From the NCBI GenBank assembly GCA_032250895.1, contig JAVVEZ010000085.1, forward strand, positions 1 through 14,615: 14,615 bases of DNA, given 5' to 3'. How positions within the stretch are numbered: the stretch's first letter is position 1; each line of letters opens with the position of its first letter. A model generated the notes under the pieces. It did not search any database. It saw nothing but the letters and a program-made list of their open reading frames with translations, and had not been told where the DNA came from. The position numbers and the translations under genes are program-made. The DNA is from JAVVEZ01 sp032250895. Its GTDB lineage: Bacteria > Pseudomonadota > Gammaproteobacteria > Pseudomonadales > Pseudohongiellaceae. This document shows, one piece after another, positions 1-7,004 of this stretch.

Positions 1-430
1 CCTGGCGGATTGATCGACTCGCCCTGCAGTGACCTGTGGTTAATTGATCGTTTACGCCGTAACGGCAAGTGAGCTGGGTGTGAATTTGTCAAATAGGGGG
101 AACCACCCTGCCTGCACAAGCGCAGCGCGGAAGGTTGGGGGATGTTTTGACAAAGAGGGGATGCAATACCCCTCCCGTCTTTTGTCGTTATTGGGAAACG
201 GGGCGATGCGAGGTGCCTGGAAAAACTGCCCGCCAGGGCCGGTTTGGAAGCAGGGGAAAGTCTTTTCCCCGCAATAGGTTTTGAAAGCTCTTACCGAGCG
301 CAAGTCGAAACGCTCTAACCGTTTCAATTCACCGGTGTTTCTCGGTCCGCCAGTCGGAACCATTCATTGATGTGTGTCCGGAACCAGAAAGGTTCCGGCT
401 GTCGGAACCTCCTTGAACAAGGAGAATACG
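1..430. other. Structured intergenic region without a convincing gene
   Basis: I see no convincing protein-coding gene here; the open frames on both strands lack a good ribosome binding site and any family resemblance. The stretch is rich in small repeats and potential stem-loops. The word ATTGATCG occurs at 9-16 and 43-50. GCCGT and ACGGC flank one base at 56-66. GGGGAAA and TTTCCCC form a 7-bp stem at 253-270 with a 4-base loop. GAAACG and CGTTTC form a 6-bp stem at 307-325. From 341 onward the stem-loops become denser and are listed separately. The region reads best as a leader or control region for the small gene at 431, possibly part of an integrative element, but no integrase or attachment site is visible in the window. 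Confidence 0.5.
341..424 (+). promoter_or_regulatory. Leader with competing hairpins and a buried ribosome binding site
   Basis: Four stem-loops follow one another. (a) GGTCCG at 344-349 pairs with CGGAACC at 355-361, with one bulged A. (b) CCGGAACC at 378-385 pairs perfectly with GGTTCCGG at 391-398. (c) GGTTCCG at 391-397 pairs perfectly with CGGAACC at 403-409. (d) CTCCTT at 409-414 pairs perfectly with AAGGAG at 419-424. Stems (b) and (c) share the arm 391-397, so they exclude each other. Stem (d) covers the Shine-Dalgarno sequence of the gene starting at 431. This geometry would suit translational control of the downstream gene, by a ligand, protein or temperature. The repeated GGAACC word could instead be a DNA operator. 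No long T-tract follows the hairpins, so they are poor terminators. Pairings are read directly from the sequence; the regulatory role is inferred. Confidence 0.45.
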
Positions 431-604
431 ATGAAACTGGTGACAGAATTTGAACTTGCCGCAAAGAATAAAAACGAGCTTTACGCCCTATTGAGAGAAG
501 CTTTCAACGAAGCTACCAATACTCGGCCAGATACAGAGGCGCATTCCATGGCTGCCAAAAAAATCGCCGCCATATACAAAGCGCTTGCGAGGCCGTCCCT
601 TTAA
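431..604 (+). CDS. Small hypothetical protein (57 residues)
   Basis: The start at 431 is chosen because AAGGAG lies seven bases upstream; an in-frame ATG at 374 would put the hairpin leader inside the gene. The product begins MKLVTEFELAAKNKNEL and is soluble, mostly helical and charged, with no membrane segment or signal peptide. It resembles, from memory only, small conserved proteins with a 'leucine-rich helix, LLREAFN, then Pro-Asp' pattern that often sit in proteobacterial integrative elements. I cannot assign a function. Its TAA stop (602-604) overlaps the stop of the convergent helicase gene (601-603), so the two genes meet inside the palindrome TTAA. The upstream leader could sequester its ribosome binding site. 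Confidence 0.65.
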   Translation: MKLVTEFELAAKNKNELYALLREAFNEATNTRPDTEAHSMAAKKIAAIYKALARPSL

Positions 605-1623
605 CCGGCCAGTAACTTCCTGACTTTTGACTCGGGAACTAAATACAGGTCATTTCTCGTGCGGGTAATGGCCACATACAGCTTGTTCTTAGTCCTCGGA
701 GGCAACTCGGCAAGTCTCCCCTCACGATAGAACTTGTCGGTATTCTTGTTCAGGACCACGCAAACGTCTTGATGATGATCTTCGCCCTTACTATCTCCCC
801 AATTTTTGGAATTCAAGGGATATGTCTTTCCGTTTTCGTAGAACAGCTTGATGGTTGCGCCGCTACCCAGCAGCTCACGAATGCCATCATCGCGGTCCAC
901 ATACTCGATCCGCGTTTCATCATCCCTGTGCGTGTCGATAGCCACGCCCATCGTCTCCCTTATGAAGGCACAAACGGACTTGCTACAGCGGTAGCTGTTA
1001 CCCAGAGTATCGGGATCAACGATCACTCCTGCCGCCTCGAATCTCGCCAGGTATCCCGCAAGATCAGCGTGCAGATTCTTATTAACATTGCCGTCGCGAC
1101 TTGTATCATAGGTATGCTGAAAGAAATCTCCCACCAAAACCAAATCTACAGTGCAGGCTACAATCCTCTCAAGGAAGGCGAAATCGTTCCCGCCGAAATC
1201 CTGTACCTCGTCAATCAGGACAGCATCAAAGTACTTTTCAATCCTTGCTTTTACTGCATCAATGACACCGTTCACTTCCAGAACTTTTGCAAGCCTATAT
1301 GAGTAGATGCGCCTAAATCTGTCGAAGTACCTTGCGTCTCCCACAGCCTTAAAATGTGCCATCCCCTTGAAGTCGATACCCTTTGCTCCAACAGCGTTTA
1401 GAAGGAACGGCTTGAAGCAGAAAGAGTACAGGAAGGAAAAGTAGGAATAGATTTCGATGTTTTTAGGGATGCAGCCGTATTTAGCTGCCACCCTGCTTCT
1501 GATGTTGGCCACGTTATTTATCGTATATGTCAGGATCAGGAAGCGCCGCTCCTCATCTGTATAGTCGATTATGTACCTGGTCTTCCCAGACCCAGCTACA
1601 GACAAGATCAGCCGCTTATCCAC
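601..1623 (-). CDS. Compact UvrD-like superfamily 1 helicase (GajB-like)
   Basis: 340 residues, starting with GTG at 1623 behind AGGGA. Superfamily 1A motifs appear in order: Walker A AGSGKT at 10-15, motif Ia LTYTINNVANIRSRV at 31-45, Walker B VLIDEVQD at 135-142, motif III LVGDFFQ at 163-169, motif IV around LGNSYRCS at 207-214, motif V GDSKGEDHHQDVCVVL at 276-291, and motif VI YVAITRTRNDLYLV at 316-329. The family unwinds or tracks along DNA using ATP. Walker A lies only ten residues from the start, so the usual Q motif is missing, and the protein is much shorter than UvrD (about 700) and than the GajB first described (about 500, from memory). The start overlaps the end of the OLD nuclease gene by 16 bp, implying coupled translation. 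An OLD nuclease followed by a UvrD-like helicase is the Gabija arrangement, so a GajB-like role is inferred. A distinct OLD/UvrD variant is equally possible. Confidence 0.85.
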   Translation of the reverse strand: MDKRLILSVAGSGKTRYIIDYTDEERRFLILTYTINNVANIRSRVAAKYGCIPKNIEIYSYFSFLYSFCFKPFLLNAVGAKGIDFKGMAHFKAVGDARYFDRFRRIYSYRLAKVLEVNGVIDAVKARIEKYFDAVLIDEVQDFGGNDFAFLERIVACTVDLVLVGDFFQHTYDTSRDGNVNKNLHADLAGYLARFEAAGVIVDPDTLGNSYRCSKSVCAFIRETMGVAIDTHRDDETRIEYVDRDDGIRELLGSGATIKLFYENGKTYPLNSKNWGDSKGEDHHQDVCVVLNKNTDKFYREGRLAELPPRTKNKLYVAITRTRNDLYLVPESKVRKLLAG

Positions 1624-3176
1624 TCAATCGCTTCCCTGATATATTGAGGTACGGCAAAGCCATCCTGCATACGCCTCAAGATTTCAAGCGCCGACTCTGC
1701 TTTGTTTTTCAGCATGTACTCCTGAACCGTGAGCGTCTTCCTTCCCGCAGCAAACCATTCGGTGCAAACAGCCTCGTTGTCCTGATACAGGCACTTCTCG
1801 AATGTGCTCCTTCCGTTATCCTGATCGGAGAAGACCTTGATATGGTCGGCGTTGTAGTCCTCGTACAGTTCCACACAGTTTCGCTGATAGTCGGTGTCGT
1901 TGTCCCTGACGACAGCAGTCTTGATGCCCAGTAAGTTTGCAACATCAAGGTATCTCTTGAAACTCGTGCCGCCGACGGAGAACACATGAACTTGATCCGT
2001 ATCCATGGAGTGCCCTTTCACCATCTCATAGAACTTCGCCATCAGGATGTATTCTGAGTCACCCTCCACCAGGATCACTTTCTTTGAAAGCACATAATCC
2101 AGTATTCCGTGATATGGAGCTTTGATAAAGAACTCGGCTGTATCATCCGGCAAATCCGTCAGGAGGATCGGATTCCTGTCTGCCGAATGCATGTAGATTG
2201 TATTCCGCAGGTCAAGCCTCGAACTTATCATATTGCTGTGAGTGGCAATGATGAGCTGCTTGTCGTCCGCTGCCGCGATCATCCCGACAAGCCTCTTCAT
2301 ATTGAGGTGGCTTAGGTGGTTTTCAGGCTCTTCGATCAAGGCAACATCAATTTTCTGCCGTACCCCTTCCGCCCTTTTCAGCGCGAATTCGGTCTTAATG
2401 AAGCACTGGCGGCCCTTGCCCTTGTTTTCTATTCCGATACTTTCCTCGATCAGGGTCAAATCTGTTCTGATATTTGATTTCGAGTCAGACTTGAGAGCGA
2501 AAGAGTACTTCTCGGCACGCTCATTCAGGTCCTTCATCACGTTCAACCCGAAGCCTTCCTTGAGCTTTCTGTATTCGTTCTGATGAACGACTTTTTCCAG
2601 CGGCTCCGCGTAGGTATCGTACATGTCACCCACATACTCCCTGACCGCGTAGTCATTACCGATCTGGGACGTATCAATCACGATATGCCGGACGTACTTT
2701 TTGTAGCCTGAGTAAGCATCACCCTGAAAGGTGTAGAAACGGACTTGATAGAACTCGAAGGGGAAGTTTCGCTCTGCTCCTTGCAGAATTTGTCTGATAG
2801 TCGGTCCGAATTCGTCGTTCGGGCAGAATTCCATCTTCAAGCCATGGCCATCAACGCCTTCCGAGTTGTTTCGCCCATCCAACTCGTGTTCTCCGAAATC
2901 GTTGAACCACAGCTCGACGTAGGCTTTAGGCAAATCCTCGTACCGTCTCTCCGACTCCAGAAACGCGGAAACAACACCGTGGTTCAACAGTCGTTCGTAC
3001 CCGATCTTTTCGATCTGCCCGCGATTTCCGCCGAGAACAAGACTGATTGCGGACAGGATTGTGCTTTTTCCGGACTCATTCTCACCGATGATGATATTCA
3101 GCTTCTCTTGAAGCGGAACCTGAATTTCAGTGAACCTCTTGAAGTTCTTCAGCTTTACTCTTGTTATGTATTTCAT
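1608..3176 (-). CDS. OLD-family ATPase-TOPRIM endonuclease (GajA-like)
   Basis: 522 residues; ATG at 3176 preceded by AAGGA. The N-terminal ABC-type ATPase has Walker A GENESGKS at 31-38, Walker B VALIEEPENHLSHL at 278-291 with E282/E283, and an ATHSN switch at 311-315. The C-terminal TOPRIM nuclease domain has VEGDSE with E371, a glycine turn VGGTSFK at 401-407, the acidic pair RDNDTD with D425 and D427, E460 in RSTFEKCL, and lysines at 490 and 492 where GajA-type enzymes carry a late catalytic lysine. All metal-binding acids therefore look intact and the protein is probably an active DNA nuclease regulated by nucleotide. Position directly before the helicase gene supports a Gabija-like pair. 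The length is slightly below the original GajA (about 580, from memory). It follows the SMC-like ATPase gene after a 48-bp gap, so it is probably on the same transcript. Family assignment is firm; the Gabija label is inferred. Confidence 0.88.
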   Translation of the reverse strand: MKYITRVKLKNFKRFTEIQVPLQEKLNIIIGENESGKSTILSAISLVLGGNRGQIEKIGYERLLNHGVVSAFLESERRYEDLPKAYVELWFNDFGEHELDGRNNSEGVDGHGLKMEFCPNDEFGPTIRQILQGAERNFPFEFYQVRFYTFQGDAYSGYKKYVRHIVIDTSQIGNDYAVREYVGDMYDTYAEPLEKVVHQNEYRKLKEGFGLNVMKDLNERAEKYSFALKSDSKSNIRTDLTLIEESIGIENKGKGRQCFIKTEFALKRAEGVRQKIDVALIEEPENHLSHLNMKRLVGMIAAADDKQLIIATHSNMISSRLDLRNTIYMHSADRNPILLTDLPDDTAEFFIKAPYHGILDYVLSKKVILVEGDSEYILMAKFYEMVKGHSMDTDQVHVFSVGGTSFKRYLDVANLLGIKTAVVRDNDTDYQRNCVELYEDYNADHIKVFSDQDNGRSTFEKCLYQDNEAVCTEWFAAGRKTLTVQEYMLKNKAESALEILRRMQDGFAVPQYIREAIEWISG

Positions 3177-3224
3177 GCTTCCTTCCCTGCACTCCTGACC
3201 GCCCTTATAGCAGAACTATAGGCT

Positions 3225-5294
3225 TCAAACGCCGCTCTCCTGCTGACCGGAAGAATCTTCGGCCCTAGGCGACTCCGCAACACCCTCAGGAACGTCCGCC
3301 TTATCGCCTTGCAGCCTGAGAATGTAGTTGTCGAAGCAAAACAGGTTAACGTCCTTATTAGTACATGCGCTAATAAGCTGGTCCTCATCAAGGCTGGTCG
3401 CAAAAATAACTTGTCCGTTGTACTTGCCTGCCTCCGCAGCCTTTTCTACAAGACTGGCAAAGCTTATTCTGCTTGCCTCATGCTGGCGTGGCTCATCGAA
3501 GACAACAAAACCACCATGCTTAATTCCATCTTTGGTACCTGCCAGCTCCATCAAGGCCAAGGTATATGACCAGATAATTCGTATGTAATCACTCGCTGAA
3601 GTCTCGGCCACGATGTCATACCCTTCCTGCTCTGGACGGAACGTCTGCAGGGATATGGATATAGAATTGATGGCCGACGGATTGAATCCAAACGCCGAGA
3701 GATTTGCTTTAATAATCGCTTCAAGCTCTCTGATGACAGTCATGGAGTCCGGAGAGCCGTCCTGCTTCCGCAGGAGCCTTAAAGACTCCCTTGAAATACT
3801 CCACAGATGGAAGGCACTGGAAGCCCGATCATTCAGTTCTTCCAACGTCTGCCTCAATTTTTGTGCCTCGGACAAGCTGTTTTCTACAAGAATTCGCTCT
3901 CTTATCAGCTCTCTTGTCGCTCCATTGATATCGTCAATGTCCTCTTTCATTTTTTCGAGCTTGGCAGCCTCCGCTTGAAGCTGCCTATTGAGCAAACCGG
4001 ATTGCTTTTGTCGCTCTCGCAGTTGGGTAACATTCCTGCTCATAACGCTTTCAAAGAAGTCGATTTGGCTCTTTAGAAACTCGATGTTTTCCTCAAGTGT
4101 CATGGGCTGCCGCTTTACGCTTCTCTCGCCCAACGTGTCATATAAATCACTTTCGCATATCGGGCACTTTTGAGTGTCAAGATCATCAGAGATATCACTG
4201 CCAACGCTTTTCAACTTCCGAAGCTGCTGGTACTGGTCCAGGTCATGGGACAGTATCTTGAGCTTCGTCTCTGTTTCATTTACCGCCATCATTGCCAGCT
4301 CAATTGACTCGGCGCGCTCGTCGATATTCCTTCTGATTCCTCTCAGTAAAGCCTGCTGCTCAAGAACCTTCTCGTTCTGCGGAATGGCATTCGAGATACC
4401 TCGATTGAGCAACTCAAGCTGCCTCTTAAGGGCTATCTCTTGTCCTTGGATGCTAATTTCAGCATCTCCTTCGAGATAGTAATATTCAATCTTCGAAGCA
4501 CTAGAATAATTCTCGATCAAGGGAGTGGCAGAGACTTTGATCTCATGGAAGTCAGCAACATTCTCTGCCATGGCGATAATATTCTTCCATTCGGATTCTG
4601 ATTCCTCGATTTTCAAACGAAGGGCTGAAACCTTTTTCTCTTGCTCGAATCCGTCAATCCCGAGGCAAAACTCAACAGCCGCCTTTTTGACATTCTTGAT
4701 CCCATAGTGCCCTGGTATGTTCGCCTGTATCTCGGACCAACCTCTTTTTTGCTCAATGAAGAACAAGGGGAAGATGCACTCCAGGTACAACTTAACCTCC
4801 TTACCCTCATAGGTGACAACATCAGGCAGCTTCCAACCTATAAAATCGGCAAGCCAATAATGAAACCCCTTCTCGCTCTTGGCCGAGCCGACATTTCCGG
4901 AAACGCCCAAAAAGTAGTCTTCCGAAGTCTCGTTCTCGACAACGGTGATTTTATTCTCGTTTCCTGCAATATCTCTGGAAAGCCTGGCCTTGCGCCCTTT
5001 GTGGTTATCAACCATGAGGCTTACGCCGGATCGGCTCACAAAGAACGGATTTTGTTCTTCCTTGTTATTGAATATTTCCTCATACAAGGACTTTGGGAAA
5101 GGCCGCTTTCTGCTTGGACCCAGTATGTGCTCCAACCCCAGACCATATGCGATGGCATTCACGCATGTGGACTTTCCGGAGGAATTCTCGGCCCTGATTA
5201 TGTTCAGGCCCTTCTTAAGGGGTATATTGACTGAGAACAGGCCGCCGTTGGTCTGGGCCGTGATTTCAATTTCTTCCACATGAAGTCCGAGCAC
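3225..5294 (-). CDS. SMC/Rad50-like ATPase of an ABC-three-component system
   Basis: 689 residues, starting with GTG at 5294. Walker A AENSSGKS lies at 35-42 (K41), a Q-loop glutamine at 182 in FIEQKRGW, a signature-like segment SASDYIRIIWSYTLAL at 566-581, and Walker B FVVFDEP at 596-602. Between them is a long charged coiled-coil region (about 215-500) interrupted by CPIC at 377-380, a Rad50-type zinc hook at its apex. These features define an SMC-like ATPase that should dimerise through head and hook. After Walker B the switch histidine is absent: the strand reads FATSLDED (631-638). The GTG start shares one base with the TAG stop of the preceding small gene. Immediate linkage to a nuclease-fold gene and a small middle component fits ABC-3C conflict systems, in which the ATPase is thought to sense or gate the effector. 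The C-terminal tail after about 665 is low-complexity and acidic. Confidence 0.85.
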   Translation of the reverse strand: MLGLHVEEIEITAQTNGGLFSVNIPLKKGLNIIRAENSSGKSTCVNAIAYGLGLEHILGPSRKRPFPKSLYEEIFNNKEEQNPFFVSRSGVSLMVDNHKGRKARLSRDIAGNENKITVVENETSEDYFLGVSGNVGSAKSEKGFHYWLADFIGWKLPDVVTYEGKEVKLYLECIFPLFFIEQKRGWSEIQANIPGHYGIKNVKKAAVEFCLGIDGFEQEKKVSALRLKIEESESEWKNIIAMAENVADFHEIKVSATPLIENYSSASKIEYYYLEGDAEISIQGQEIALKRQLELLNRGISNAIPQNEKVLEQQALLRGIRRNIDERAESIELAMMAVNETETKLKILSHDLDQYQQLRKLKSVGSDISDDLDTQKCPICESDLYDTLGERSVKRQPMTLEENIEFLKSQIDFFESVMSRNVTQLRERQKQSGLLNRQLQAEAAKLEKMKEDIDDINGATRELIRERILVENSLSEAQKLRQTLEELNDRASSAFHLWSISRESLRLLRKQDGSPDSMTVIRELEAIIKANLSAFGFNPSAINSISISLQTFRPEQEGYDIVAETSASDYIRIIWSYTLALMELAGTKDGIKHGGFVVFDEPRQHEASRISFASLVEKAAEAGKYNGQVIFATSLDEDQLISACTNKDVNLFCFDNYILRLQGDKADVPEGVAESPRAEDSSGQQESGV

Positions 5295-5752
5295 TATATC
5301 AACCCCCCTGTCAGCGATTTAACTTTCTGTTCAGTTAAATGTCGTCCATTTTTTGACAGAAACCCATGCTCGTCTGCCATGATTTCGTTGCCCCGCAACA
5401 AGGCAATAAGTGTCTTTCCTTTTTCTGCAAGGTAGAGCCTGCCTGCTTTTAGTTCTACAAATTCTTTGGCTATAGCAAACTCAACTGCCTTGTAGGAGGC
5501 CGTATCAACAGACACTAGCGGCAAATCTACCGACCTGCCTGAAAGAAAATCTTCGTACTCACCCCATTTGCTTTTCCGAATAAGCATCCATACCAGAATA
5601 TTTATTTTCTTGATGTCCAGATACTCTTTTTCCTGAGAGACGGTAAAGATGCTCAGGAGAATGAGGCATATCCGCCAAAGCGGGCGCATTTCGATAGGCA
5701 CAGGGAAAGGCCTATCACTTATGACAACTTTCGTAGCAAGCTGCTCATCCAT
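5294..5752 (-). CDS. ABC-three-component middle component
   Basis: 152 residues from ATG at 5752. This start was chosen because ATGGATGA overlaps the stop of the upstream effector gene by 8 bp, a typical coupled junction; an in-frame ATG at 5875 would place 41 residues inside that gene. The protein has a conserved-looking N-terminal stretch, RPFPVPIEMRPLWRI at 14-28, then hydrophobic helices to about residue 58 (VWMLIRKSKW), and a C-terminal part with ELKAGRLYLAEKGKTLI at 100-116 that has the helix-then-beta-wing look of a winged-helix domain. Middle components of ABC-3C systems are small proteins of this kind encoded between effector and ATPase and thought to link the two. There is no catalytic motif. 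The assignment rests mainly on gene order, size and the MRPLW-type pattern. Confidence 0.7.
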   Translation of the reverse strand: MDEQLATKVVISDRPFPVPIEMRPLWRICLILLSIFTVSQEKEYLDIKKINILVWMLIRKSKWGEYEDFLSGRSVDLPLVSVDTASYKAVEFAIAKEFVELKAGRLYLAEKGKTLIALLRGNEIMADEHGFLSKNGRHLTEQKVKSLTGGLI

Positions 5753-6656
5753 TTTTGAAGTCCATATAGCATTCCGCCAGCCACTTGGATAAATACCCGA
5801 ATGAGAGGCAGCTCTTGTTCGTATCGGAGAGATATTCGGCATGCTTTGCAAAAGCAGCCTCGTTGCCATCGACAATGCTTTTCACAAAGTCTCTATCGAA
5901 ACTGTCACTGAAAACTGAGTCATCGGACATTTTCTCAAGCCTTGCCCGCGCACTGTTCTCGACTATCTGATGAATGTCGGGGTGCTCGTCGCGCAGATGG
6001 TCAAGAAATTTTTCTATCTGTATGTACCGCTTTACTACCTTGTCTTTGAATTCATCGGATTTCGCCCCCATCAGGGAATGGGACTTTCTATTGATATTCG
6101 AGGCAAACGCCGAATTATTTTGCTGCCAGACCTTCTTGTCGTCTTCCGACACGTCAGCCAAGGCAATATCAATTTGTTTATTATGGATGCTCTGCGCAAA
6201 AAGCATCCCGTCTGGGTAGCTATTGGCTGTCTCAATTTTTACGGTGAACTTTTCGGAGTCGATGAAGCCTAGTCCAGCTTCTACTATTTTCTTCTTCTGC
6301 TGAGCACAATACTTGATTAGGTCTTTTGACCTATTTTCGGTAATCAACAGGACCCAATGTTCAATTTTAATCCCTGCCAACATAGCCGATATTGCTTTTT
6401 CATTTTTAATCAGCTTTTGAATATCGTCGCGTATCTTCTTCTGAACCTTTTTCTTATACGTGGCCATATCAATATTCAGTTCTGGGTAATAGCACTGAAA
6501 TATTGTTCCATCCACGGTGAAGAACTCTATGCCAAGATCACCTTTATCGTTGTCCGGCACCTCGTAAACATTCCTGGCCGTAAACTTGTATCTCAGGATT
6601 TTCGCGCAGAAACCTTCCCACTCCTTAGGAGACAAATTTTTTACAAATTCGTTCAT
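5745..6656 (-). CDS. Restriction-endonuclease-fold effector of an ABC-three-component system
   Basis: 303 residues; ATG at 6656 with AAGGGA upstream. The N-terminal part (about 10-60) follows the restriction-endonuclease fold pattern. A helix with E14 (KEWEGFCAKIL) is followed by D40 and E44 in KGDLGIEFF, a turn, and the strand TIFQCYYPE (51-59). Mrr-type nucleases have QxK on that strand; here it is Q54-C55-Y56. Lysines K68-K70 and K73-K74 just downstream might substitute, or the domain may bind DNA without cutting it. A QCY-PE version of this strand is one I associate with conflict-system proteins. The middle (about 97-165) looks alpha/beta, and the C-terminus (about 200-303) is helical and charged, as expected for the domain docking onto the other ABC-3C subunits. 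It lies 29 bp after the antitoxin gene and overlaps the middle component by 8 bp. Confidence 0.72.
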   Translation of the reverse strand: MNEFVKNLSPKEWEGFCAKILRYKFTARNVYEVPDNDKGDLGIEFFTVDGTIFQCYYPELNIDMATYKKKVQKKIRDDIQKLIKNEKAISAMLAGIKIEHWVLLITENRSKDLIKYCAQQKKKIVEAGLGFIDSEKFTVKIETANSYPDGMLFAQSIHNKQIDIALADVSEDDKKVWQQNNSAFASNINRKSHSLMGAKSDEFKDKVVKRYIQIEKFLDHLRDEHPDIHQIVENSARARLEKMSDDSVFSDSFDRDFVKSIVDGNEAAFAKHAEYLSDTNKSCLSFGYLSKWLAECYMDFKNG

Positions 6657-6685
6657 GTGGGTCCCTTCTTATTGGTTTTGTAACC

Positions 6686-7000
6686 TTACCCTGCGCTCAC
6701 ATGCAACTCCACACCTTCATGCCTGCGCAATGAAGACATAACCAGCGAAATGTTCTCAAGGCTAGGATTGCCAGTTGCACTGAGCATGCGCATCAGGCTT
6801 TGGGGCTTCTTCTTTGTCATGTGCCCCAGTTCTTCAAATCCGATAGTCGCGTTCACGTAGTCTCTCAGAAGCAACTTTGCTTCTTCGACTTCATCCCTGA
6901 ACAAGCATTCGGCGGCTTCGGTCAGCAAGCCGACACGAAACTCCGGATCAAGTTTCGCCCGAAGAAGTATTGTCTCTTTAAAATCGCGTGTTAAAGGCAT
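6686..7000 (-). CDS. HTH antitoxin of a type II toxin-antitoxin pair
   Basis: 104 residues, ATG at 7000 behind AAGGAG inside the gap after the toxin gene. The N-terminal half (MPLTRDFKET to about 48) is helical and charged. Residues about 50-95 form the helix-turn-helix region, with ATIGFEELGHMTKKKPQSLM followed by RMLSATGNPSLENISLVMSSL, the pattern of HigA-type and related XRE antitoxins. It should neutralise the toxin encoded 4 bp upstream and repress their shared promoter. Because the next five minus-strand genes begin only 29 bp downstream, this regulator could also set expression of that whole cluster, which is an inference from spacing. The family resemblance is good; its DNA target is unknown. 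Confidence 0.85.
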   Translation of the reverse strand: MPLTRDFKETILLRAKLDPEFRVGLLTEAAECLFRDEVEEAKLLLRDYVNATIGFEELGHMTKKKPQSLMRMLSATGNPSLENISLVMSSLRRHEGVELHVSAG

Positions 7001-7004
7001 AGTC

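Noticed and set aside
44..277. 77-codon + strand frame and an overlapping minus-strand frame in the first 370 bases
   Set aside because: No ribosome binding site, odd composition and heavy hairpin content point to non-coding sequence.
378..398. Perfect 8-bp hairpin considered as a transcription terminator
   Set aside because: No T-tract follows, and it sits in a set of competing hairpins before a ribosome binding site, which suits a leader better.
341..409. Repeated GGAACC words considered as a CRISPR array
   Set aside because: Repeats are only 6-9 bases, irregularly spaced and in both orientations, with no cas gene.
769..1302. 177-codon open frame on the + strand inside the helicase gene
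   Set aside because: It lies antisense to a gene with all superfamily 1 motifs, has no ribosome binding site and shows no family features.
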